Assembly (NCBI GenBank): GCA_037447655.1
Contig: JBBHKE010000277.1
Coordinates: 58,831 to 122,830 of the forward strand
From: Zygnema cylindricum
Taxonomy: Eukaryota; Streptophyta; Zygnematophyceae; Zygnematales; Zygnemataceae
Length of the DNA: 64,000 nucleotides
Direction: 5' to 3'
The translations under genes and the position numbers were made by a program. The notes under the pieces are model-generated. The model had not been told where the DNA came from and did not search any database. It saw nothing but the letters and a program-made list of their open reading frames with translations. The stretch's first letter is position 1. Each line of letters starts with the position of its first letter. This document shows positions 22,435 to 33,046 of this stretch, piece by piece.

Positions 22435-23222
22435 CTAGGATTGAGGAAATCGTAGATAGAGATTTCCGGAACTGGTGGAATTAGAGAAGGAAAGAGGGAA
22501 AATTGAAATGTGGTCCCTTGGAGAGTCGGACAAAAAGATTTTCTTGTTGCATTCCCCCCCCCCAGCTGGTTGAGACGGATGTGCCTGAGAGTGGCGACCA
22601 GCTGCAAACCCAAGACCTAAAACAAAAGACAAAGATTGAGGGTCCATGACCCAACCTAATAAAGTGCATCTTTGGCGTTTTGTAAGACCAGAAGCGGTCG
22701 TAGTGCCAAGAATGAAATGCATGAGGTGTTCTCGTTCCTTAGAGGTAGGCTCTTCAAGCTCACCGGTATGAATGTTTCGGAGCATGCTAGGACCGTTATT
22801 AGGGAATGCCTGTGAATGTGGGTAAGAAACTAAGGTAGGAAGCACCTTGAGAGGTTGACCCAGGACATTGACACTCAAATTAGGGGGACAGTCCTTTTGA
22901 ATGCAAGGCTGCACCCTATGAAAAGGAACAAGGGCAGCCTAAATGTCTGTAAGAGGAGGATGAACTAACAAGTTGGCCTCACAGAGTCTACCAATATTGA
23001 TCAGGTTCGTCCATTTGGAGCGAACCCGTTGTGCTAGTGAACCATGGCGAGCCGCGTCAATAATAAGAGTCGAACCAATTAATTGTTCGATTCGTTGATA
23101 ATCAGCCAAGAATGTAGGTCTTGGGTCATTATAGGCTGCAAAATTTTCCAAGATATACCCCATTAGATGATCTAAAGTTTGGAGAAAATGCAGGATTCGA
23201 ACCAATTCAAAAAATAATTTGG
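22435..23222 (-). pseudogene. Cytosine-C5 DNA methyltransferase, 5'-truncated copy of the element C enzyme
   Basis: The - strand begins in TKLFFELVRILHF and then reads YILENFAAYNDPRPTF (motif VI, ENV changed to ENF), ARHGSLAQRVRSKWTNL (motif VIII), and further on KEREHLMHF and QRCTLLGWVMDPQSLS (motifs IX-X region). Each block has a close counterpart in element C at 26.8-27.4 kb. Homology stops just downstream of where the catalytic WEC motif would be, so the copy lacks motifs I-IV. One in-frame stop lies near 22937. Its tail runs past the methyltransferase into the linker before RT, in the same order as element C, so it is a piece of the same retrotransposon family in opposite orientation and not a host gene. 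Confidence 0.85.
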
Positions 23223-24281
23223 TGTTGTTTTGAAAAGTCAGTTTCGTACGAACGTGACAGTTTGTGAGTAATTGCTAATTGCATTTAATATGGAGGTTTG
23301 AATTGATTCATGGGTTGGGGGAGCGAACGTATGGATATACCTACATTGAATTAAGGGACTTATTGAGTGGTTGAACAAATATTGAGAAATGGACGGCGGA
23401 TTGCGAAGCGATTCGATGTACAATAATCAAAAAATTTAAATAGGCGCCGCCGGTACGGCGTAGCTGCGATGCAGACAGGATAACGCACTTGCGGTTACTT
23501 TGGATAAATATGTGCCGCCGGTACAGAGTAGCTGCGGCGCAGATAAGACAATGCAGCTGCCGATAATATGACTAGTATAGATTCTAAGTAATGATGATTC
23601 TACGCTAATGGTTTCTTAGTGGTAGCTGAGTGGTAGCTTGTTTTGTTTGACGTTCGAAGGTTGCAAATATGTCGGTGTAAATATTATGTTCAACAGAGGT
23701 TTGTCTTTATGCTAATTAGTTTATTAGTGTAGATTTGCTTAGTCTGACATACCTCGAATTATTCGAGTATACTCACAATAGTTTAGGTAGATGGTAGACA
23801 CCATACGGCTGGTATGCCTCTGTACATTCATTAGTGAACTCTCTGAGTATAACTTGTAGGACTTAGAATATTTTGATTATCACAGTCAAGTTTATCAAAG
23901 CAATGGCAAATTGTTTTCGACATCTTTGACCTGTTGGTGTGATCACCCTCTTTGGTGTTTTCATGTGAAACTTTGTGAAGTTATTTTATGATATAGAATC
24001 TATATGTGTGTGCAGTTTCATTCTATTATGTTATTTCTGTAAGATTCTGTGAGAGGTCTAAGTGGTTAGGTTGTGAAGCTGTCAGTTGTTTTTGTGAAAC
24101 TCTGGAACTTATATCTTCTAGATTCCTTGGTCAAATTGGCTGTAACTTTGGGAGGTTACAGTGTCTATAATATACTGCCTATTGGTGCAGTTTGAGGGGA
24201 TTTTTTTTATTGTGAAGTAATCTGTGCTGTCTCAAACACAACTGTTTGAGGGGTAGTCTGTGGTGCTTCCGAGAGTAGTCC
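23223..24281 (+). other. Non-coding; probable LTR/5' leader of element C
   Basis: The left part contains ggacggcggattgcg, an inverted match to sequence near 10985, and two related gccgccggtac...agctgcg blocks (23446 and 23512). The right part, 23.6-24.28 kb, precedes the Gag start of element C and is presumably its LTR and leader, but I could not find a second LTR copy to define ends. Confidence 0.4.
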
Positions 24282-25218
24282 ATGGCTAAAATAGGCTATA
24301 GACAACAGGTTATGGGCCCACACCCATGGCTACCCATATTTGATGGATCAAAATATCACTACTGGAAGGATGCACTCGAGAGCTACTTCGAGATGATGGA
24401 GCTAATGGATGTGGTGGACGGTACCTTGGCCAAAACATCAAATGGATAGAAAAGGAAAAATCATGAGTGTCTAAGGGTTATCAAGAACTCCTTGACTGAG
24501 GATTTGGTAATGTCGTATCTAAGTTTTACAAATGCATCTAATTATGGAAGTGCTTAGAATGCGTATGCAAAGACTTCTTTATATCATTGGCTTAGCAGTG
24601 TTACCAAAATAGTTGAACACAAGTATGTAGGAGGTAGTATGGAGAAACACTGTATTGACTTACAAGTATTATTTGCAAAAAAATGATTTGGCACAAGGAA
24701 ACTTCAAAGATGCCCAACAAGCTACATTGTTAATGAGAAGTCTACCTAAAGAATATAAGAGTGCATTCGATCAATTAACTTTAATTGATAAAAGGGATTG
24801 GAGCTTAACTGTAGCAAGACGTGTTGTTCTAGATGATGAGGCTAATAGAAAGGTTTTATCAAGTCAAACGAATATAAAGGAATATAAGTCTCAGTTTCAG
24901 AAAATTAAAAAAAATAGCGAGTTTGGAGATCGGCCAAAGAATTGTTTTTATTGTAATGATTTGGGACATACCTTCAGGGTATGTCCGTCGTATAAAAGTG
25001 CATGTGTTACAAGGAATTTCACAGATGGATGGGTTAACAACCTAGTTCTATCTGCGACCTGTACACACTGCAAATAGACTGGCCACTTTGGGTATCGTTG
25101 TCACATCAAAAACCCTGAATTTTCATATCAAAATCAGATTCGAAATGGTGGCATACCGGCTAGATCTGCTAAAGTAGTCCAACCAGATAAAGAGTCAGAA
25201 AAAAACTCTTCACCTAAA
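24282..25218 (+). pseudogene. Element C Gag with two CCHC knuckles
   Basis: ATG at 24282 opens a frame with QQVMGP, then WLPIFDGSKYHYWKDALE and MELMDVVDGT, the copia UBN2-type Gag start. Two stops interrupt it, and a run of seven A near 24676 marks a +1 shift into the frame used for the rest of the element. That frame has ATLLMRSLPKEYKSAFDQL, a first knuckle CFYCNDLGHTFRVC and a second knuckle CTHC...TGHFGYRC that contains a TAG at 25075. Gag would form the particle and package RNA. The copy cannot produce an intact protein. Confidence 0.75.
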
Positions 25219-26292
25219 GTGTCTCGGAGAGAAAAAGAGAGAGAGGAAATGCAAACTCAAATGGCCGCTATGATCAAAGACCAGTTTGCAGGCCTTATGG
25301 CTCAAATGAAACCGCCCACTCACCTAACTGGTAAGGCTCGTACAGTTGTCCACCTGCCCATGCTAGCAGGTCAAGTTTTACGAGATTCAACCATTCAAAA
25401 GAGGGCAACCACGTTTGACAAGGGGACAGTTGATCACAATCGCGAGGGTAAACAGAGTAGCACACGTCTACCATTATCATTTTCCAAAGAAACCACAACC
25501 AATTTACCCGAAACAGCTTCCACCATCACGGCGGAAGCACTCACTATTCTTCACCGCTCCATTCAGGACAGCCATATAGTTAAGGAAAGATTATGCATTT
25601 TGTCTAATATGATTTCCGATTCACCCAACCTAAAATCTACGGTGACATCCATCCCATTTGCAGCATTACAGGCTTTACAAATGAACCGTAATCTTTACGC
25701 TCTTAGGCCTATCTCTACCGAGGAGCGTAGTTCACTTGACCCACACATCACTTTTCTAGATAATGGGAAGGGTGCATTTTCAGTCAATGGTGTCGTAGCG
25801 TCATTACCACTTATGGACACCGGTGCAAAACAAATCATTTTGGGGTCATCTTTTGCACTAAAACTAGGTCTGACAGCTGATAAACTTCAGTCCACTTCCA
25901 CACGTTTACTCACCTCAACGGGAACAACCGAACCAGTTTTGGGCATTACGAAGGATCCACTCTGTTTTAGGTTTCAAAATGGTACAGAATCTGATTTTGC
26001 GAAAGTTCGTGCACACGCATTGGTCACCAAATGTAGTGATTACGAGTGTTTAGTAGGGCAAGATGTGATTTTCAGAGTAGGAGGCGGCGTTGATATGTAC
26101 GATCAGACTTTTTCCTACCGTCCTACCAATTATCCGGAAAAGAAAATTTGTCTCCCTCTAATTTCAGCACGCCAATCCATGCCCATTATGGCTCACGTAG
26201 CCCAATTTGTCCCTGCTTATTCCGGAAATTCGGTGGGATTTGAAATTTTTCATTCTCTTTCCGCATAGGAAATTCTTCCCGATAGTCCTTCT
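25219..26292 (+). pseudogene. Element C protease region
   Basis: After a linker with EEMQTQMAAMIKDQFAGL, the frame reaches LPLMDTGAKQIILGSSFA with the retropepsin active site DTGA at 25816-25827, followed by hydrophobic strands as in Ty3/gypsy aspartic proteases, where a hydrophobic-hydrophobic-Gly near the end would be LVGQD. A TAG at 26266-26268 interrupts the same frame, which then leads directly into the methyltransferase. Confidence 0.8.
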
Positions 26293-27567
26293 TTGCCTGA
26301 ATTTTTCGATAATCCAAGTTTTATTATCGATTCTCACGAGTTCGATCACATCTACAAACACACACTTCAGATTCCTTTATCGCGGGTTCCACCTCTGCCT
26401 CTTATTTCTGTAGATCCTTCCGGATTTCTTCCCATTAATAGGAAACCAATTAGGGTAAAACCTCATCAAGATGGTCTAGTCATTTTAGACTTGTTCGCAG
26501 GCATAGGTACCTCTCTACTCTCATGCTTTCGCAACGGATTAGTTATCAAGCACTACTACTTAGTTGACACTGACCCTTTAGCTCGGAAAGCCCAAACGCA
26601 TCACTGTAATCTTTTACACGGACAACATCCACATCTTTTCCCTAAATCTGCTTTTGCTCATATGCATACATCATTACCTCAAGATATTCGTTTGATAGGA
26701 AACCAACACCTTCTCGATGTAGGACGAATTGATCTTCTTTTTGCCGGTTGGGAGTGTTAAGGAATGTCACGAGCAGGCAAAGGTCTCGGCTTAGCTGATC
26801 CCCGCACCAAATTATTCTTTGAATGACTTCGTATCATGCATTTTTTGCAATCTTTCGATCGCCCATTGGGATATATTATAGAAAACGTGGCAGCCTATAA
26901 CGATCCTCGACCTACAGTGTTAGCTGATTACAAGCAGATAGAGGCATTAATCAGTCCTCCTCTTATCATTGATGTCGCTCGTCACGGGTCGTTAGCTCAT
27001 CGGGTTCAATCTAATTGGACCAACTTGATTGATATTGGACGGCTTAGCGAAGGAAATCTTTCTGTCAAACCTCTTTTTACAGATATTCGGACTGCACTTC
27101 TTCCTTTTCACAAAGTCCAAACCTGTTCGCAGCTTGATCACCCACCGAATTACAACATTAACGTCTCAGGCCAACCACTCAAAGTTCTCCCCACTCTAGT
27201 GTCTTATCCACACTGTCACGCCTTCTTTGGTGATGGGCTCGGCGTGCTCAAAAATATTCACATAGGCGGCCTAGATGAACCTACAGCCACAAAACGAGAA
27301 CACCTTATGCATTTCCTTCCCAACACTACGGCAGCCTATGTTATCACAGATTGACAGCGCTGCATCCTTTTAGGTCGTGTCATGGACCCTCAATCCCTCT
27401 CATTTGTCTTAGGCCTCCGGTTTGCAGCAGGTCGTTACGCACAAACCCATCCGTCTCAACCAGCTGGGGGGGGGAATGCACCACCAATTTCTAAACACAT
27501 CGTCACCCTTAGAGGGACACCTTCTCAATTTTTCCTTTTCCCATCCTTTATAAAAACCTTCTCCTGA
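26293..27567 (+). pseudogene. Element C cytosine-C5 DNA methyltransferase domain
   Basis: All main C5-methyltransferase motifs are in order. Motif I is ILDLFAGIGTSLL (26488-26508, AdoMet binding). Motif IV is LFAGWEC followed by GMSRAGKGLGLADPR, with Cys at 26755-26757 where most enzymes have PCQ. Motif VI is YIIENVAAYNDPRP (ENV at 26881). Motif VIII is ARHGSLAHRVQSNWTNL. The terminal block is KREHLMHF and RCILLGRVMDPQSL. The enzyme would methylate cytosine at C5 in DNA. Stops at 26758 (at the position after the catalytic Cys), 26824 and 27352 inactivate it. Size, about 330 residues, fits a bare catalytic domain without PWWP, CXXC or chromatin-reader modules. The WEC form and HR...WTNL recall retrotransposon-borne enzymes more than host DNMT1/CMT. 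Target specificity is unknown. Confidence 0.88.
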
Positions 27568-27586
27568 TGTCACAATCTACGATTTC

Positions 27587-28205
27587 TTGAACCCTAGACA
27601 CATGTCATGGTCCATTCCGGCATATACTGCTGCCCAATCTGCTCCCTCTAGTCATATGTCAACACCTCCTCACTGGACTGCAGCCTTTTCTACTCGCAGC
27701 TGGCACCATTGGACAAACTGCTTACAAGAAACACCGGTTGTTTACTCATTAGGTCAGTCACTTATCGCAGATGAACAGCTAGCTTTTGCACAAGCCATGG
27801 AAGCAATGACGATTAAAGGTTCGAAAACTCCTAAATGGAAATTTGGCTCTAATCTCTCTCAATCTGAAAATGATCTACTAAACAAAGTGATCCTGCAAAA
27901 TATCGACGCTTTTGCTTTCTCTATGAATGATCTTGGTTGCCATACCACGTATAAAATGTCTATAGATCTCGAAGACGATCGCCCCATTTTCAAGCCAAAG
28001 CATGCCTTATCTGAAACGGAAAGGGAATTAGTGGACCAACGGTGCTCTGAATTGGAGGAAGCTGGCCTCATTTATCGGTCGGATTCTACTTTTGCAGCAC
28101 CCACTGTCATGCCTAGGAAAAAAGATGCCGAATGAAACTTTACCGATCGTCGGATGTGCGGCGATTACCGGGAACTCAATGCTAGAACGATACAAGATCG
28201 ACATC
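27587..28205 (+). pseudogene. Element C Ty3/gypsy reverse transcriptase, N-terminal part
   Basis: After a linker, the frame reads LNKVILQNIDAFAF, then PIFKPKHALSETERELVDQ, LEEAGLIYRSDSTFAAPTV and PRKKDAE, and beyond a TGA it continues with RRMCGDYRELNART and DRHPVP. This is the classic Ty3 RT fingers region. Homology ends at 28205 within HPVP, before catalytic motif A, at the junction with the 1.47-kb repeat. Confidence 0.85.
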
Positions 28206-29675
28206 CAGTCCCTGCTGGTGCAAGTGTGACGCCTAGTGGGAGTGGTGCACAGCCAAGTCAAAATGTCCATGACCTTCAACAAAAAAAACGCCCAAAGATA
28301 TTAAAAAAAAATGGTTTTTAGAGATCTTTCATTTGATATCATTATTGACGTTTTCCATTGCAAGATTCGTGAGATACAGGCGCTATTGGGAGAGGGAGAG
28401 AGAGAGGCGTTTTCATCGACTACGCTTTTCCAAAATGGCGTCCGTTGGTCGAGACCCCTCCACGGCCCTGTGCAAAAAAAAGCGGACAAAAAAAGTCACG
28501 AACGGGTTGGAAATGTGCAGTGGGTTTTTTTTTGGTTATGCGGGCACAAAAATTGTCAAAAACTTATAACGCGTGCGACGACATTTGCCTATTTGCTCGC
28601 CTCATTGAACTTTATTTAAAATCACCTCGCGAGGTGATTTTATATAAAGTTTGAAGATGGGCTGGAAGGACGCGAAATCGGGTCGAAACGCGCTAGAGGA
28701 CAAACTATACTACACATAAAGTTTTAACGTAATACAACTTGTACGGTGGTAATTTCATTTTTTTGGTACGGCTGCGGATTTTCTTGTTTTTTTATAAGTT
28801 ATGGAGGAAAATGACAGAAAATAACTGCAACTTTATCACATGCAAAAGTACCCTTAGGATGTACGAAAATTTGTCTTGTGTTTTTTCGACCCACTGTCAC
28901 GTCATCTTCAAACTTATCAGAAACCACATCGGCAATGTATTTAACCAAAGTAAAATTGTTTACATAAACAGGTAAACATATTCCCACGTGTGAAGGGTTT
29001 TCAAAAGTTTTTTACGACTGAAAAAAATACAGAGTTGTTCGTTTTGTCCGCACGCACGTTGTACAGTTTTTGTTTTTCTCCGCATGCACCTTGTACGGAT
29101 TTTTTTTGGCAAAGGGCCTCGAGGCCGCAGTGTCATTTCACGCAAAGTTGAAAAATCTGCGAAAAATGAAAAATTTGGGAAGTCATGGCGACCGGACAAG
29201 AGAGGTTTACAAAGTCATGTTGTACAACCACGACTGTTGTGCTGTATGTCTACGATGTCACGCAATGACATGTGACGTGCCGAATCGTTTCTAAAATTAC
29301 GATGTGTCTTGCGATGCTTCAAAAAGTTCTGAAAAAATGCGGTGCGGCAAAGACAAATTGTACACGATGATAAACGTCACGAGTATTGTTGACATATACA
29401 ATCGTCACAAACTTGAGTAACAATTTCGAGTTAACACATAAAGACACCTGAAATCCGGGTCAGTTCGATCCACAATATTATATAAAGTAAGTTCTCTAAG
29501 TTACAACTACATTGGGTCGTACCCTTAGGATAGGCCCCATGTGGCAAGTTCGGGTTTTTTTCTGTCGTTTTCCTTTCAAACTTAGCACCGTACTGTCAAA
29601 GTTGCGATCGTACAAAGAAATCGCAAATATATAGAGTACAATTAACGTCATTGTCAAACTTATGATGTATAAAAA
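28206..29675. repeat. 1.47-kb direct repeat, copy R1
   Basis: Nearly identical to 31578-33046 (offset 3,372, changing to 3,371 after a one-base difference in a T run near 29100). Its first 70 bases are the start of a copia Gag (VPAGASVTPSGSG). The rest is non-coding and contains the 26-bp palindrome and gtcacgtcatcttcaaac, a block also found at 33075 and 62980. The right end joins copia RT coding abruptly at 29676. Confidence 0.9.
28617..28642. repeat. 26-bp palindrome, copy in R1
   Basis: Perfect inverted repeat with half-site taaaatcacctcg. The core is shared with 7777-7798. Confidence 0.8.
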
Positions 29676-31013
29676 CCTGTTGTAAGGTTTCCATCTCTCT
29701 GCATCTTACTTACACTAGCTGCCATAGAGGATTTTGACATTCACCAAATGGATGTCAAAACTGCTTTTTTGAATGGTGATTTAGATGAGGTCATTTATAT
29801 GAAGCAGCTAGAGGGTTATGAGGAAGCAGGAAAAGAAAATTTGGTGTGCAGACTTTTAAAATCTTTGTATGGCTTGTAGCAAGCTCCGCGACAGTGGAAC
29901 AGAAAATTATATGAGTTCTTGACACGATTAGGATTTACTAGAATTAGTTCTGATCATTCAGTATATGTGATGTGTGGTGATAATCGTGATGAGATGATAT
30001 TCATTGCTGGGTATGTTGATGATCTACTACTAATTAGTAGGAACAAAGAAGGAATTGCTAAAGAAAACATGCTCATACTTCACAATTTCAAATGAAGGAT
30101 TTGGGTGAGGCAAAATATATCCTAGGAATACAAGTTGAAAGAGATAGAGAAAAGAAAATAATTAGGCTAACTCAAAAAGAAACGATAGGAAACATGTTGG
30201 AAAAATTTGGCTTGGATAATGCCAAAGGTTGTGCAACTCCTAAAGAATATAAGCAAAAACTTGAAGGAAAGGAGCATGAGTTTAAAGTAATAATAGATGA
30301 GGAACTTAGTGCAGAATAGCAAAAAATTATGTCTCAAGTACCTTACAGACAAGTAGACAAGTAGTAGGAAGTCTGATATACTTCATGAATTGTACTAGGC
30401 CTGATATAGCTGCAGCTGTTGGTGTATTGAGCAGAAGTTTGCAAAACCCACGAAAGAGAGACTGGGAGGCAGCAAAAAGGGTCTTAAGGTATCTTGTTGG
30501 GACTAGAAATCTTTGGCTTACTTTGGGAGGGGACAAAGTTAGCATTAATACTTGGAGTGATGCTAGCTATGGTGATGTGCCTAGTAAGAAGTCTACAACT
30601 GGGTATGTCATTCAGATTCAAAGTGGAACTTGTAGTTGGAGAAGTAAACTTCAAAAGGTCACGGCACAATCAACTATGGAAGCCGAATACATGGCTGCAA
30701 GCGCAGCTTTGAAAGAGTTGCAATGGATTAAGTAATTTCTTTAAGAATTGGGTTTTACGCAACACGGGACACAAATAATGTGGTGCGACAATCAGGCAAC
30801 CATTTCTGTGGCTACAAACCCAAGTCACCATATTAAGAGTAAACATATGGACATTCCGCTACATTTGGTACGATAGAAAGTATTTGCAAAAGTGGTCAAA
30901 CTTCGTTATTTGCTTGATGAGAAAATGGTTGCGGACATGCTCACAAAAGCCCTTTCTGCTCCTAAGTTGGAGTACAGCATAAAAGCATGTGGTCTAAGTG
31001 AGAAAGTCTTCTA
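29676..31013 (+). pseudogene. Copia RT C-terminal part and RNase H fragment
   Basis: Starts inside RT with VVRFPSLCILLTLAA, then IHQMDVKTAFLNGDLDE (motif A), SLYGL-stop-QAPRQW (motif B with a TAG) and AGYVDDLLLI (motif C). A frameshift near 30090 leads to MKDLGEAKYILGIQVERD. RNase H follows with NCTRPDIAAAVGVLSRSL, WSDASYGDVP, STMEAEYMAA and, after two stops, WCDNQATISV and ADMLTKALSAPKLEY. It is closely related to element A at the protein level. Gag-to-integrase coding is absent, replaced by repeat R1. Confidence 0.9.
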
Positions 31014-31512
31014 AAGCTTAAGGGGAGTAATGAAAAGTAAGCTTTAGTAAGTCTTAGAAATTTGAGTCTATGACTTCAAATATTTTTTGAATACGAACTG
31101 TTCAATATTGACCAAATTTAGTGTGGATTTTTCTAGTATCTACGCGGATAGTTATCTTTAAGTAAATTAGTGTGTAGGGCGGCCAATGAATGTGGACGTG
31201 ATAAGAATCACCCGGATTATTAGGGTATAGATATTGTTAGTGGACAATTCTGGTCCATACACTTAGATTTTTGTCAAAAGACTGTCTAGTGAACCTTGTA
31301 CATACGTTTTAGATATTTTGAAGATCTTTAAAGTATTTAATTAAATTAGGAATGATCAATTTGATACAAAATGTACATTCTACACAGAGTTTAAGGAAAT
31401 GAGAGCACTAAGTGCACTTTAAGGTGTTTTCTGTTCTATTGTCGTTATTTTGGCTGTGGTATATGTTTGTCTGGTTGTAAGACCTCTCTCACTTAAAGCT
31501 ACATATCTTACA
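31014..31512 (+). mobile_element. Polypurine tract and putative LTR of the copia fragment
   Basis: Directly after the RNase H stop comes aagcttaaggggagtaa, a polypurine tract, then TGAAAAGTAAGC at 31031. A likely LTR end is ...ATCTTACA at 31512, followed 50 bases later by a Gag ATG. This means the LTR is shared by the fragment on its left and the Gag start on its right. The exact right end is not confirmed because no second LTR copy is visible. Confidence 0.5.
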
Positions 31513-31561
31513 ACATAGATCTAGTCAAATAGGTATTCTCTTTGGGTTTGTTTCTGCTGCC

Positions 31562-31654
31562 ATGTCTACTAATGGCTCAGTCCCTGCTGGTGCAAGTGTG
31601 ACGCCTAGTGGGAGTGGTGCACAGCCAAGTCAAAATGTCCATGACCTTCAACAA
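31562..31654 (+). pseudogene. Start of a copia Gag, interrupted
   Basis: ATG at 31562 opens MSTNGSVPAGASVTPSGSG and reaches VHDLQQ, then runs into an A-rich junction and stops. Fragment B starts similarly (MSTSTTT...) and then has QQVMG, so the break falls just before the conserved Gag domain. Codons from 31578 on are also present in R1. Confidence 0.6.
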
Positions 31655-33046
31655 AAAAAACGCCCAAAGATATTAAAAAAAAATGGTTTTTAGAGATCTT
31701 TCATTTGATATCATTATTGACGTTTTCCATTGCAAGATTCGTGAGATACAGGCGCTATTGGGAGAGGGAGAGAGAGAGGCGTTTTCATCGACTACGCTTT
31801 TCCAAAATGGCGTCCGTTGGTCGAGACCCCTCCACGGCCCTGTGCAAAAAAAAGCGGACAAAAAAAGTCACGAACGGGTTGGAAATGTGCAGTGGGTTTT
31901 TTTTTGGTTATGCGGGCACAAAAATTGTCAAAAACTTATAACGCGTGCGACGACATTTGCCTATTTGCTCGCCTCATTGAACTTTATTTAAAATCACCTC
32001 GCGAGGTGATTTTATATAAAGTTTGAAGATGGGCTGGAAGGACGCGAAATCGGGTCGAAACGCGCTAGAGGACAAACTATACTACACATAAAGTTTTAAC
32101 GTAATACAACTTGTACGGTGGTAATTTCATTTTTTTGGTACGGCTGCGGATTTTCTTGTTTTTTTATAAGTTATGGAGGAAAATGACAGAAAATAACTGC
32201 AACTTTATCACATGCAAAAGTACCCTTAGGATGTACGAAAATTTGTCTTGTGTTTTTTCGACCCACTGTCACGTCATCTTCAAACTTATCAGAAACCACA
32301 TCGGCAATGTATTTAACCAAAGTAAAATTGTTTACATAAACAGGTAAACATATTCCCACGTGTGAAGGGTTTTCAAAAGTTTTTTACGACTGAAAAAAAT
32401 ACAGAGTTGTTCGTTTTGTCCGCACGCACGTTGTACAGTTTTTGTTTTTCTCCGCATGCACCTTGTACGGATTTTTTTGGCAAAGGGCCTCGAGGCCGCA
32501 GTGTCATTTCACGCAAAGTTGAAAAATCTGCGAAAAATGAAAAATTTGGGAAGTCATGGCGACCGGACAAGAGAGGTTTACAAAGTCATGTTGTACAACC
32601 ACGACTGTTGTGCTGTATGTCTACGATGTCACGCAATGACATGTGACGTGCCGAATCGTTTCTAAAATTACGATGTGTCTTGCGATGCTTCAAAAAGTTC
32701 TGAAAAAATGCGGTGCGGCAAAGACAAATTGTACACGATGATAAACGTCACGAGTATTGTTGACATATACAATCGTCACAAACTTGAGTAACAATTTCGA
32801 GTTAACACATAAAGACACCTGAAATCCGGGTCAGTTCGATCCACAATATTATATAAAGTAAGTTCTCTAAGTTACAACTACATTGGGTCGTACCCTTAGG
32901 ATAGGCCCCATGTGGCAAGTTCGGGTTTTTTTCTGTCGTTTTCCTTTCAAACTTAGCACCGTACTGTCAAAGTTGCGATCGTACAAAGAAATCGCAAATA
33001 TATAGAGTACAATTAACGTCATTGTCAAACTTATGATGTATAAAAA
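31578..33046. repeat. 1.47-kb direct repeat, copy R2
   Basis: Near-identical partner of R1, lying 3.37 kb downstream, including its palindrome (31989-32014). At 33046 it passes directly into a diverged third member of the same repeat. Confidence 0.9.
31989..32014. repeat. 26-bp palindrome, copy in R2
   Basis: Same sequence as 28617-28642. Confidence 0.8.

Larger units (their letters stand above)
24282..28205 (+). mobile_element. LTR retrotransposon C carrying a DNA methyltransferase (gag-PR-DNMT-RT), 3' truncated
   Basis: One continuous frame, interrupted only by stop codons, runs from the Gag C-terminal half (about 24650) through two zinc knuckles, a DTGA protease and a C5-cytosine methyltransferase to 27567. 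After one frameshift it continues into a Ty3/gypsy-type RT that is cut off at 28205. Sharing of one frame argues that all modules belong to one polyprotein. The Gag N-terminus resembles Ty1/copia Gags next door, while the RT is Ty3-like. Retrotransposons with captured cytosine methyltransferases have been described in charophytes and dinoflagellates. RNase H, integrase and 3' LTR are absent here. Confidence 0.85.

Noticed and set aside
26293-27567. Methyltransferase as a host DNMT gene interrupted by transposons
   Set aside because: It shares one frame with the upstream protease and Gag, has no introns, and a second partial copy keeps the same downstream retroelement linker.
28311-28619. 102-codon frame repeated identically at 31683-31991
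   Set aside because: Identity reflects the recent 1.47-kb duplication, not selection; the translation resembles no protein and the third copy does not preserve it.
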